Source: Alphaproteobacteria bacterium (lineage in GTDB: Bacteria; Pseudomonadota; Alphaproteobacteria; JAAXGF01). From it: 7,509 bases of DNA. The position numbers and the translations under genes were made by a program. The notes under the pieces were generated by a model, which worked only from the letters and a program-made list of their open reading frames with translations, did no database searches and had not been told where the DNA came from. Positions 1 to 6,768 of the stretch are shown here, piece after piece; position 1 is the stretch's first letter, and each line of letters begins with the position of its first letter. The stretch lies in NCBI GenBank assembly GCA_012267605.1, contig JAAXGF010000231.1:1-7509 (forward strand). The letters run 5' to 3'.

Positions 1-1
1 G

Positions 2-1207
2 TCGGTCGGTACGGATACCCTCGTCGGGATCGAGGACGTGATCGGCGGTGCAGGTGACGACACCTTGCTCGGCGACGCCGGGCAGAATTCGCTTCAAGGT
101 GGCGGCGGCGCAGATTCCCTTACGGGCGCGGAGGAAAACGACACCCTCGAAGGCGGCATGGGCGACGATGTGCTTGTTGGTGGTGCGGGCAATGATTCCC
201 TTGTCGGAGGCGCGGATACTGATACGGCCGACTTCGGTTCAGCGAACGCGTCACTCACCGTGGACCTGGCGGCTGGTACGGCGACAGGGGGTGTTTTAGT
301 CGGAACCGATACCCTCGTCGGGATCGAGAATGCCATCGGTGGTACGAACGATGACACTTTGCTCGGCGACGCCGGGCAGAATTTGCTTCAAGGTGGCGGC
401 GGTGCGGATTCCCTTGGCGGCGCGGCGGAAAACGACACCCTCGAAGGCGGCATAGGCAACGACGTTCTTGCTGGTGGCGCGGGTAATGATTCTCTAGTCG
501 GCGGCGATGATGTCGATACGGCTGACTACATGTCGGCGGTCGCCCCAGTCACCGTGGACCTGGCGGCTGGCACTGCGATTGGTGACGCGTCGGTCGGTAC
601 GGATATCCTCGTAGGAATCGAGAACGTGATCGGCGGTGCAGGCGACGACATGCTCATCGGCGATGACACGGCCAACGAAATATTCGGTGGCGCGACTGGA
701 AACGACACTCTGACCGGTGGAAACGGTGATGACAGTTTGACCGGGGGCGGGGGGTCTGACTCGCTTGATGGCGGCGGCGGTAATGATCTCCTGACCGTGG
801 GCGACACGGGATTCGCGAGTATCGTGGGTGGAACTGAAAACGATACGTTTTTGGTCGAAAATTCAGGCCAAGACTTTGATTTCACCGGTAGTCTTTCTAG
901 CGCCAATGTCGATGGGATCGAGGAGTTCGACCTTACCAACGGCGGCGCCAACCAATTGACGCTCGACGTTGCCGATATCACCGCCATTACCAACGGTGTG
1001 AACACCCTGCCGGACGACGCCATGTTCCAGTCGATGAATACGTTGGTGGTGACCGGTGATTCCACGGATATGCTCACGATCACCGGCGCTGACTTCGACG
1101 CTGGTGTTGCGACTACCGTTCGCGGGGAATCCGGCTATACGGCGTTCGAAGATACAACCAATAATATAACAGTCGTCGTAGAGGACGAGATTTCGTTCAC
1201 GCCCTAG
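2..1207 (+). CDS. RTX (hemolysin-type calcium-binding repeat) protein, 3' part
   Basis: This is the C-terminal end of a probably secreted, calcium-binding RTX protein. The reading frame is open from base 2, and the residues before the first GTG (base 38) already match the repeat consensus (VGTDTLVGIE), so the start lies outside the window. Glycine/aspartate nonapeptides of the GGxGxDxLxG type fill roughly the first 250 residues; in this family they bind calcium and fold into a beta-roll after export. They alternate with a second module resembling DTADY..VTVDLAAGTA..GTDTLVGIEN. The last 130 residues or so lack RTX repeats and contain GIEEFDLTNGGANQLTLDVADI and a hydrophobic, acidic tail (ITVVVEDEI), resembling C-termini of type I secreted alphaproteobacterial RTX proteins. 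The gene ends in TAG. No secretion ABC transporter is in view. Family assignment is sure; the specific role (adhesin, enzyme or S-layer-like) cannot be told without the N-terminus. Confidence 0.93.
   Translation, partial: SVGTDTLVGIEDVIGGAGDDTLLGDAGQNSLQGGGGADSLTGAEENDTLEGGMGDDVLVGGAGNDSLVGGADTDTADFGSANASLTVDLAAGTATGGVLVGTDTLVGIENAIGGTNDDTLLGDAGQNLLQGGGGADSLGGAAENDTLEGGIGNDVLAGGAGNDSLVGGDDVDTADYMSAVAPVTVDLAAGTAIGDASVGTDILVGIENVIGGAGDDMLIGDDTANEIFGGATGNDTLTGGNGDDSLTGGGGSDSLDGGGGNDLLTVGDTGFASIVGGTENDTFLVENSGQDFDFTGSLSSANVDGIEEFDLTNGGANQLTLDVADITAITNGVNTLPDDAMFQSMNTLVVTGDSTDMLTITGADFDAGVATTVRGESGYTAFEDTTNNITVVVEDEISFTP
5..298 (+). repeat. 294-bp in-frame tandem repeat, copy 1 (98 residues)
   Basis: This is the first complete copy of a 98-residue unit starting at VGTD and ending before the next VGTD. 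It holds an RTX block followed by the TVDLAAGTA module. By hand alignment without gaps, 77 of its 98 residues are identical to copy 2. The DNA is also closely similar, with shared runs such as ACCCTCGTCGGGATCGAG at 17 and 311, exactly 294 bp apart. Confidence 0.9.
299..592 (+). repeat. 294-bp in-frame tandem repeat, copy 2 (98 residues)
   Basis: This second complete copy has the same length as copy 1 and needs no gaps to align with it. Differences cluster in the linker after the RTX block and in the last eight residues of the unit. The next VGTD begins exactly at 593. Confidence 0.9.
593..691 (+). repeat. Partial third copy of the 98-residue repeat
   Basis: The third unit begins VGTDILVGIENVIGG, closely matching copies 1 and 2 for about 23 residues. 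It then drifts into ordinary RTX nonapeptides (GGNGDDSLTGG type) and never reaches another TVDLAAGTA module. The right boundary is approximate. It marks where the array runs into the C-terminal domain. Confidence 0.7.
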
Positions 1208-1266
1208 GGCCAGTCTCGTGCGACGCTTGAACGGCGAATAGGCGGAGTAAATTGGCTAGGAACCGT

Positions 1267-1296
1267 TTGGTATCGCGATATTCAGCTGGTTAAAAT
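1267..1296 (+). promoter_or_regulatory. Possible sigma-70-type promoter for the cNMP-binding gene
   Basis: Within the 145-bp gap between the RTX gene and the cNMP-domain gene, TTGGTA (1267-1272) and TAAAAT (1291-1296) are separated by 18 bp. They match the -35 and -10 consensus at 4/6 and 5/6 positions. A 10-bp perfect palindrome, TATCGCGATA (1271-1280), lies in the spacer and could be an operator. The rest of the gap shows no terminator-like hairpin with a T-run. This is a pattern match only. Confidence 0.3.
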
Positions 1297-1352
1297 TCCC
1301 ACCCGCCCGGTATCATTGGCTCGACAATCTTTGTCTTCCTGGTGATGAAACC

Positions 1353-1784
1353 ATGACTTCCCGGAAACGATTTCGTGCACCGACTCCTAAAATCCATAAT
1401 CGGGTTGTCTATTACGCTGGCAAGCGAATTTTTCGTGAAGGGGATCAGGCGCGGCGCGCCTACGTCGTGGATTCAGGGCTGGTCGAGATCGCCCGCGAGC
1501 GTGACGGGCGAAAGTTCGTAATCGGCGTCATTGGACCGGGCGGAATTTTCGGCGAAATGGCGTTGATCAGCCGAGGTACGCGAGTAGCAACCGCTACGGC
1601 CCTCGAAAACACGGTTTGCCTGGCCATTCCCGACACTGTAGTGGAATCGAAATTGCAAAAGGCCGATCCTTTCATCCGCGCGCTGTTGACGATGTTCGTG
1701 GATACCATTCAATTCCTCACCGACCGTGGCGCTGAAGCCATGCTGCTGGGGAATAAGGAAGGGGACTCAAGCTCCGATCCGTAA
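1353..1784 (+). CDS. Stand-alone cyclic nucleotide-binding domain protein
   Basis: This 143-residue protein is essentially one cyclic nucleotide-binding (CAP/PKA-regulatory type) domain. The beta-barrel begins near residue 19 (YYAGKRIFREGDQARRAYVV) and the phosphate-binding cassette is at residues 66-83. It holds FGEMALI with the conserved glutamate E68 that contacts the ribose, and R77 in the RVAT segment that contacts the cyclic phosphate in characterised relatives. A short helical tail (about 100-130) and a polar end follow. No helix-turn-helix is present, although Crp/Fnr regulators (about 210-250 residues) have one after the barrel, so this is not a complete Crp-type transcription factor. 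GGTGAT, complementary to the 16S 3' end, lies 6 bases before the ATG and supports this start. The prepilin peptidase gene follows after 63 bp. A sensor or partner-binding role for cAMP or cGMP is inferred; no ligand or target can be named. Confidence 0.88.
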   Translation: MTSRKRFRAPTPKIHNRVVYYAGKRIFREGDQARRAYVVDSGLVEIARERDGRKFVIGVIGPGGIFGEMALISRGTRVATATALENTVCLAIPDTVVESKLQKADPFIRALLTMFVDTIQFLTDRGAEAMLLGNKEGDSSSDP

Positions 1785-1847
1785 ATCCCGTTTCGTTGCA
1801 ATGTTCTTGACGAGCGTGGGCGTTCCACTCGGAATGGGCGGGGAAAC

Positions 1848-2630
1848 ATGACGGAGCAATTTAAACTTCTCGTGGCGGCCCTGACGTCGCCCCTTGTCGG
1901 CGTGGCCATTGCGCCATTCGTTGGCAGCTTTCTTACCGCGGTAATTCATCGTTTGCCGGCCGGCGAGCTTTTATTTTTCGCCCGTTCGCGCTGCCCCCGC
2001 TGCGAGGTTCAGCTAGGAATCCCTGACTTGGTACCCTTAGCTAGCTGGATTTTATCACGCGGGCGTTGTCGACACTGTGGCGCGGAGATTAGCACCTCCT
2101 ATCCCTTGATCGAGCTTGCTGCGCTCGCGGCCGCAGTGTGGGGGTTCGCTTTGGAAACCGGGTGGCGTTTTTGGCCAAGCTGTCTGTTGGCATGGACCCT
2201 CATCGCGTTGGCGGTGATCGATTGGCGCCACTTTATTCTACCCGACGTCCTCACTCTGCCCCTGATCCCGGTAGGCCTAGCGCTCGCTGCGCTTGCCACG
2301 CCAGATCAGCTTGGTGACCATGTCATCGGAACACTTGTGGGTTTCGGGACATTCGCCATAATCGCAGCGGCCTATCGCCGCCTGCGCGGCCATGAAGGGC
2401 TGGGCATGGGCGACGCCAAGCTTGCCGCCGCCGCCGGCGCGTGGGTCACATGGGACGGGTTGGCCAGTGTTGTGCTTATCGCCTGTATTGCCGCCTTGGC
2501 GGTTACCGCCGGCCGGTCACGTCCTGGTCGGCTTCCGTCAGCCACTGAGCGCCTCCCCTTTGGCGCGTATCTGTGCGTTGGCTTTTGGCTGGTCTGGCTC
2601 TATGGCCCGCTTGAGATTCCGTCAGGTTGA
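1848..2630 (+). CDS. Prepilin peptidase / N-methyltransferase (A24 family, GspO/PilD type)
   Basis: This polytopic inner-membrane enzyme removes the short leader from type IV pilin-like or type II secretion pseudopilin precursors at the cytoplasmic face. Full-length relatives also methylate the new N-terminus. At 260 residues it is close to full family size and has both domains. The N-terminal part has GSFLTAVIHRLP (26-37), then a zinc-type pair C49-x-x-C52 and C74-x-x-C77. The peptidase part carries two catalytic aspartates: D125 in VIDWRHFILPD and D189 in GLGMGDAKL. Several hydrophobic segments are visible (roughly 8-33, 87-102, 110-125, 133-150, 158-176, 193-215, 238-253). The start has a G-rich site (GGGCGGGG) just upstream. 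No pilin, pseudopilin or secretion ATPase gene is in the window, so the served system (type II secretion or type IV pili) cannot be decided. The stop lies 32 bp from the stop of the convergent PhoX-family gene. Confidence 0.95.
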   Translation: MTEQFKLLVAALTSPLVGVAIAPFVGSFLTAVIHRLPAGELLFFARSRCPRCEVQLGIPDLVPLASWILSRGRCRHCGAEISTSYPLIELAALAAAVWGFALETGWRFWPSCLLAWTLIALAVIDWRHFILPDVLTLPLIPVGLALAALATPDQLGDHVIGTLVGFGTFAIIAAAYRRLRGHEGLGMGDAKLAAAAGAWVTWDGLASVVLIACIAALAVTAGRSRPGRLPSATERLPFGAYLCVGFWLVWLYGPLEIPSG

Positions 2631-2662
2631 ATGCCGACATAGCTTGCGCGATTGCATCAGGT

Positions 2663-4480
2663 TTATGTGCCAATTATTCCCCCACCTTGCTTGGTAATTG
2701 CCACAACAGATGGTCGGGGCGGACCGCGAAAATCGGGCCAGCGGGTTGACGGCGAATGATAGTCGGAATCCTGGGCAGGGTGTTGTACGGAAACGAAAAG
2801 CGTTTCGAGATCTGGTGTTAACGCGGGGCCGGTGACCTCGGCGCCACGCGGCGCGCTGAAAAACCGCCGCGGGCCTTCACGGGACATGGTATCGGCGGCG
2901 TATAGCGCGTTGGCGAATCCAACCTCCTCGCTTGGACCGTCGGTGGCTATCCACATTCGCCCGCGCCCATCGAATGCGCAATTGTCCGGATTGATGAACC
3001 AACCATCGGTGTCGACGGGGCCGGGATAGAATGCGCCGTCGCTGTCCACGTTGGGATTACCGGCAAGTAAATATATGCCCCATTCGAAACTGTCCGCACC
3101 GTGGTCAGCGACGCCATTCCGTCGAGGTGGTCTTAGCTCCACAATATGTCCGAACGGGTTTCGTTTTCGCGGATTGGCCGCGCTTGGTTGAAGCCGGAGT
3201 GTGTCAGACCGCCCGGTCAGGAGGACAAAAACCGATCCAGTTCGCGGGTCGACCTCGACATCCTCTGGCCGGTCCATCGGTGTGGCACCGACGAGATCGG
3301 CGGCTCGCCGGGTTTCGATGAGAACATCGGCTTGGCTATCGAAACCGTTTTCCGAGATCAACGGCGACACACCGAACAGTAGCGGCAGCCAGCGCAAACT
3401 GCCGTCGTCGTCGAATCGGGCGACGTAAAGAATGCCATTATCTAACAAGTCGCCATGGGGAAGCGGGTTGCTGGGGTTAATGCGACCATGGCTCACGTAT
3501 CGGTAAACGTATTCGTCCACCTCATCGTCGCCCGAATAGACGACGACACGATTGTCTGCGGTGAGTGCTACGGTCGCCGCCTCGTGCTTGAACCGCCCAA
3601 GTCCGGTTCGCTTGACCGGAATCATGTTGGGATTGTACGGGTCGATTTCGACGATCCAACCGAATCGGTTTGGCTCGTGGGGTTCCGCTTCGAGGTTAAA
3701 ACGGCGGGAATATTTTGGCCACGAAACGAAGATTGGGTCGTCCGCCAATCCGTAACGTTGGTACGCTCGGGCTTCTGGATTGCGCCGTGGCGAGCCGCCG
3801 AAAAACGCTTGGAAATTTTCCTCGGCAATAAGAACTGTTCCCCACGGCGTAACACCCCCGGCGCAATTTGCCAAAGTACCTACAACCCGCGTGCCCTTGG
3901 GGTCTGCGGACGTCCGAAGTCGCGCGTGCCCGGCAGCTGGGCCGGCAAGACGCATCTCGGTGCCTGAAGTGGTGATACGTCGATTGTACCGACTGTTCTT
4001 AGCTTGACGCCAAACGCCATGGCTTCGTTCAATTTCGACGATCGAATGGCCTATAGCCGCCATTTCGACTTGGGTCTGGGCCCAGGATAGTTCGGCTTCA
4101 GCTACTCCTGGCCACATCAGTGGCGCACTGGGGAATTCATGATTGACACACAACAATCCTCGGCTGCTGTTGTCTGAGCTGGCAGGTAGCGGCATGAATG
4201 CGATGAAGTCGTTGTTGTAACCAAACTGCTTGCTTTGGGTGTCTGCGGTCAATTCATCGGGGTTGAAGGAAGCGGCTCCGGTGGCCACTCGGTCGCCCCA
4301 GCGGATGATTACGCGGGCGCTGTAACCCTCCGCAACCTCGTGATTCTCGCTCAATCCACGTGAAACGGCGCGAAAACCAATCAAGTTGGTTCGTGCCACG
4401 GCCAGTGGAACCGGGATACCGGCGGCCAGTGCCGAGAACGCCATAGATCCTTTGACAAATCGACGACGACTAAGAAGCAC
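2663..4480 (-). CDS. Tat-exported PhoX/DUF839-family protein (putative alkaline phosphatase)
   Basis: This protein of about 605 residues belongs to the PhoX (DUF839) family, whose studied members are calcium- and iron-dependent periplasmic phosphatases that release phosphate from phosphomonoesters. From the GTG start at 4480 it begins MLLSRRRFVKGS, a twin-arginine motif followed by a hydrophobic stretch to AVA, a typical Tat signal. Family motifs follow in order: GYNND (87-91), VNHE (112-115), CAGGVTPWG (206-214) then EEN (220-222), RFKHE (296-300), YSGDD (315-319), RPEDVE (404-409), NPFGH (441-445), PDN (498-500) and WIATDG (510-515). The CAGG cysteine is, to my recollection, an iron ligand in the solved PhoX structure. 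The frame stays open to an ATG at 4543, which would add 21 residues before the Tat motif; the GTG gives a normal signal and overlaps the sirtuin gene by only 11 bp, so I prefer it. No Pho box is recognisable. Substrate is unproven; many family members are uncharacterised. Confidence 0.9.
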   Translation of the reverse strand: MLLSRRRFVKGSMAFSALAAGIPVPLAVARTNLIGFRAVSRGLSENHEVAEGYSARVIIRWGDRVATGAASFNPDELTADTQSKQFGYNNDFIAFMPLPASSDNSSRGLLCVNHEFPSAPLMWPGVAEAELSWAQTQVEMAAIGHSIVEIERSHGVWRQAKNSRYNRRITTSGTEMRLAGPAAGHARLRTSADPKGTRVVGTLANCAGGVTPWGTVLIAEENFQAFFGGSPRRNPEARAYQRYGLADDPIFVSWPKYSRRFNLEAEPHEPNRFGWIVEIDPYNPNMIPVKRTGLGRFKHEAATVALTADNRVVVYSGDDEVDEYVYRYVSHGRINPSNPLPHGDLLDNGILYVARFDDDGSLRWLPLLFGVSPLISENGFDSQADVLIETRRAADLVGATPMDRPEDVEVDPRTGSVFVLLTGRSDTLRLQPSAANPRKRNPFGHIVELRPPRRNGVADHGADSFEWGIYLLAGNPNVDSDGAFYPGPVDTDGWFINPDNCAFDGRGRMWIATDGPSEEVGFANALYAADTMSREGPRRFFSAPRGAEVTGPALTPDLETLFVSVQHPAQDSDYHSPSTRWPDFRGPPRPSVVAITKQGGGIIGT

Positions 4481-5270
4481 GGTTGTCCCGAGGTGAGTCA
4501 ATATTCGCCACGAGGTCAGCCAGAATCGGGCCTGCTTCTCCATGCAAGGCGAAATCCGCCAAGCGATCGAGCTCCGTTGATTCCCGATTGATGATGACTA
4601 ATCGAGCGCCGTTTTGTTTTGCCGTGATGGGAAAGCCGCTTGCTGGATAGACCGTCAAGGATGATCCGACCACCAGAAATAGATCGCAGTTTAATGCCGC
4701 TTCTTGGGCTAGGCGCATGGCGTCATCCGGCATGGGCTGACCGAAAGAAATTGTCGCCGTTTTTATGAATCCGCCACAATCGCATAGGGGTGATTTTCCA
4801 GTATTAAGAAAATCGATCTTGAGCGTGTCCAGGGTGAAGCGTGTTTGGCAACTCAAGCAATGCGCGTAGGTGGTGTTGCCGTGGAGTTCGATGACTTGGG
4901 CCTCGGGTATTCCGGAAAGTTGATGAAGCCCATCAATATTTTGCGTGATGACGCAACTGGCACGACCGCTCCGAACCAGTTCTGCCAATGCTAGATGACC
5001 CTTGTTCGGGCGTGCCTGCCGAAGCAAATCGTCCGTCGCGAACTTCCTCTCCCAATAGGCCCGCCGTCCGGATTCCGATGCTATGAACTCCTGAAATGTC
5101 ACAGGTCTGAATTTTTTCCAAATTCCGCCAGGTCCCCGGTAATCCGGAATTCCAGATTCGGTGCTAATCCCCGCGCCGGTAAAGACCACTAGTGACCGGC
5201 TATCGGCGATGTGTGCTAACAAATTCCGCCTCGCCGACGTGTTTCCCATTGGGTAATCTTGGAAGGTCAT
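4470..5270 (-). CDS. Sirtuin, NAD-dependent protein deacylase (Sir2/CobB family)
   Basis: This 266-residue enzyme removes acyl groups from protein lysines using NAD, releasing nicotinamide and O-acyl-ADP-ribose in the cytoplasm. All core motifs are present: GAGIST (32-37) and PDYRG (42-46) for NAD, TQNIDGLH (109-116), catalytic H130 in ELHGN, GSSLTVYPA (202-210) and INRE (227-230). The zinc site is C138-x-x-C141 with C163-x-C165, the second pair one residue closer than the usual CxxC. The segment RRAYWERKF (69-77) resembles SIRT4-like class II sirtuins and also supplies a Y72-x-x-R75 pair, which in class III enzymes (SIRT5, E. coli CobB) binds acidic acyl groups. Subclass and acyl preference are therefore open. 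The ATG shares ATGA with the pyk stop, which argues for translational coupling; a second ATG at residue 8 is possible. The 3' end overlaps the PhoX-family gene. Confidence 0.95.
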   Translation of the reverse strand: MTFQDYPMGNTSARRNLLAHIADSRSLVVFTGAGISTESGIPDYRGPGGIWKKFRPVTFQEFIASESGRRAYWERKFATDDLLRQARPNKGHLALAELVRSGRASCVITQNIDGLHQLSGIPEAQVIELHGNTTYAHCLSCQTRFTLDTLKIDFLNTGKSPLCDCGGFIKTATISFGQPMPDDAMRLAQEAALNCDLFLVVGSSLTVYPASGFPITAKQNGARLVIINRESTELDRLADFALHGEAGPILADLVANIDSPRDNRAS

Positions 5271-6703
5271 TTTCGGGCCGCAGGTGCCGTGACTTGCACA
5301 ATGCGCAAGGTATTCGTCGCGCCCGGGGTGCCAAAAGGGATGCCGGCGGTAATCACGATCGAATCTCCAGCCTTCGCGAAACCATCGTGATGAGCCATTT
5401 GACAGGCGGTTTCCACCATTTTAGAGAAGTCCGTGGCATCGGGCGCTAATACCGAATGAACACCCCATACCATGGTTAGTCGCCGGGCTATGGGGATGTT
5501 GGACGTGAGACCCAGAATCGGGACCTCCGGTCTCTCCCGGGCGGCGCGTAAGGTGGTTGAGCCCGAAACCGAAAAGGTGACAATAGCGGCCGCGCCGATG
5601 GTATGTGCGACGCGCCGCGCCGCGGCGGTTATAGCGTCGGATCCCGTTGGTTCGGGGACTGCTTGGTCGGCATCAAGAATTTGGCGGTACCTTGGGTCCT
5701 GTTCCACGCGAGTAATGATGCGGTCCATCATGGTCACGGCCTCCACAGGATAGCTTCCACTGGCGGTTTCCGCCGACAACATCACTGCGTCGGCGCCGTC
5801 GTAGACAGCGGTGGCGACATCTGAGGCTTCGGCGCGGGTCGGCGCCGGCGAATTCACCATGGACTCCAGCATCTGCGTGGCGACGACGACAGGCTTGCCC
5901 TTCGCACGGGCGACGCCGATGAATTCCTTTTGCAGACCAGGAACGTCTTCGGGCGCGAGTTCTACTCCGAGGTCGCCCCGCGCTACCATGACTCCATCGG
6001 CGTAGTCGATGATTTCGCTCAGTTTGGTGATTGCCGCCGGTTTTTCAAGCTTCGCCATGAGCGCCGCCTGACGGCCGATGTGTCGGCGAGCCTCAGCCAG
6101 ATCCTCGGGACGTTGAACAAACGACAGGGCAACCCAATCGACGCCCAGGCTGATGGCGAACTCGAGATCGAGCCTGTCCTTGTCAGTCAGAGCCGCTATG
6201 GGCAATGTCACATGAGGAAGATTGACACCCTTGTTGTCGGTCAAGGGACCGCCGGTCTCCACGACCGTGTCGGCGCTTTCGGCGTCGCAAGCCTTCACCC
6301 GCAGGCGAATGCGGCCGTCATCCAAGAGCAACAATGTGCCAGGCGCGAGCACTGAATAGATTTCTTTGTGAGGAAGTTGAACACGCGAGGAGCCTCCGGG
6401 CGAATCCGAGAGATCAAGACGGAACTTCCGGCCCTTCGACAATGTGACTCGCCCACCTTCGAATCGCCCGACCCGCAATTTAGGTCCTTGCAAATCGGCG
6501 AGCACAGCGACGGGGCGGTTTGATTCGCGCTCTAGTTCGCGAATGGCGTTATAGCGCGCTGCATGGTCCGAATGTTTTCCATGACTGAAATTGAGGCGGA
6601 ATATGTCAACACCAGCTGCAAACAGCCGACGAATCAGTGCGTGATCGGAGCTGGTTGGCCCGAGGGTGGCGATAATCTTAGCCTTGCGGACACGACGAAT
6701 CAT
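5267..6703 (-). CDS. pyk: Pyruvate kinase
   Basis: Pyruvate kinase catalyses the last step of glycolysis, moving phosphate from phosphoenolpyruvate to ADP to give pyruvate and ATP. The 478-residue length is normal for a bacterial enzyme. Visible landmarks are ATLGPTS (12-18), RLNFSHG (36-42) with the substrate arginine R36, ADLQGPKLRVG (69-79), NKGVNLP (157-163), catalytic K218 in AKLEK with metal ligand E220, MVARGDLGVE (239-248) with D244, ATQMLESM (275-282) and PTRAEASDVATAV (288-300). The B domain lies between about 76 and 174. The C-terminal domain has SVSGSTTLRAARERP (378-392), the region that binds sugar-phosphate or nucleotide effectors in regulated bacterial enzymes. The ATG is preceded by a modest AGTAGG site. 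It is the first gene after a TATAAT element and its stop overlaps the sirtuin start, so it probably leads a pyk-sirtuin-PhoX operon. No key residue is missing. Confidence 0.97.
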   Translation of the reverse strand: MIRRVRKAKIIATLGPTSSDHALIRRLFAAGVDIFRLNFSHGKHSDHAARYNAIRELERESNRPVAVLADLQGPKLRVGRFEGGRVTLSKGRKFRLDLSDSPGGSSRVQLPHKEIYSVLAPGTLLLLDDGRIRLRVKACDAESADTVVETGGPLTDNKGVNLPHVTLPIAALTDKDRLDLEFAISLGVDWVALSFVQRPEDLAEARRHIGRQAALMAKLEKPAAITKLSEIIDYADGVMVARGDLGVELAPEDVPGLQKEFIGVARAKGKPVVVATQMLESMVNSPAPTRAEASDVATAVYDGADAVMLSAETASGSYPVEAVTMMDRIITRVEQDPRYRQILDADQAVPEPTGSDAITAAARRVAHTIGAAAIVTFSVSGSTTLRAARERPEVPILGLTSNIPIARRLTMVWGVHSVLAPDATDFSKMVETACQMAHHDGFAKAGDSIVITAGIPFGTPGATNTLRIVQVTAPAARK

Positions 6704-6745
6704 GCCGCCTACTTTAGGGGTGCCACTCCGCCGATTCTAGCCCGC

Positions 6746-6751
6746 ATTATA
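6746..6751 (-). promoter_or_regulatory. TATAAT -10 element, likely promoter of the pyk operon
   Basis: On the minus strand a perfect TATAAT sits 43 bp before the pyk ATG and about 18 bp after the TPR gene's stop codon, the only gap in the minus-strand gene run. No good -35 hexamer lies 16-19 bp upstream (only CCTAGA/ACCCTA-like sequence), so the promoter may need an activator. The element overlaps a 10-bp perfect palindrome, TATACGTATA (6748-6757). Confidence 0.45.
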
Positions 6752-6757
6752 CGTATA
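6748..6757. other. 10-bp perfect palindrome TATACGTATA overlapping the -10 element
   Basis: The sequence reads identically on both strands and overlaps four bases of the TATAAT element, where a repressor would block RNA polymerase. It is short and AT-rich, so chance is a real alternative. Confidence 0.3.
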
Positions 6758-6768
6758 GCGTCCGCCTT

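Noticed and set aside
5..691. Regular repeats considered as a CRISPR-like or mobile array
   Set aside because: The repeats are in frame, translate to RTX motifs, and have no unique spacers between identical short repeats.
526..1083. Long minus-strand open frame opposite the RTX gene
   Set aside because: It is the antisense shadow of glycine/aspartate codons, giving a serine/proline-rich low-complexity product with no recognisable domain.
1811..1831. Possible hairpin (CGAG..TGG / CCACTCG) between the cNMP and prepilin peptidase genes
   Set aside because: The stem needs a two-base bulge and no T-run follows, so it is not a credible terminator; the two genes may still be cotranscribed.
2631..2662. 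Bidirectional terminator expected between the convergent prepilin peptidase and PhoX genes
   Set aside because: I see no stable inverted repeat with T-runs in the 32 bp; any terminator would have to lie inside the coding ends or be Rho-dependent.
3455..3967. 170-codon plus-strand open frame opposite the PhoX-family gene
   Set aside because: It lies wholly within a gene with clear family motifs on the other strand and shows no domain of its own.
5930..6355. 141-codon plus-strand open frame opposite pyk
   Set aside because: It is contained in the well-supported pyruvate kinase gene and has no recognisable motif.
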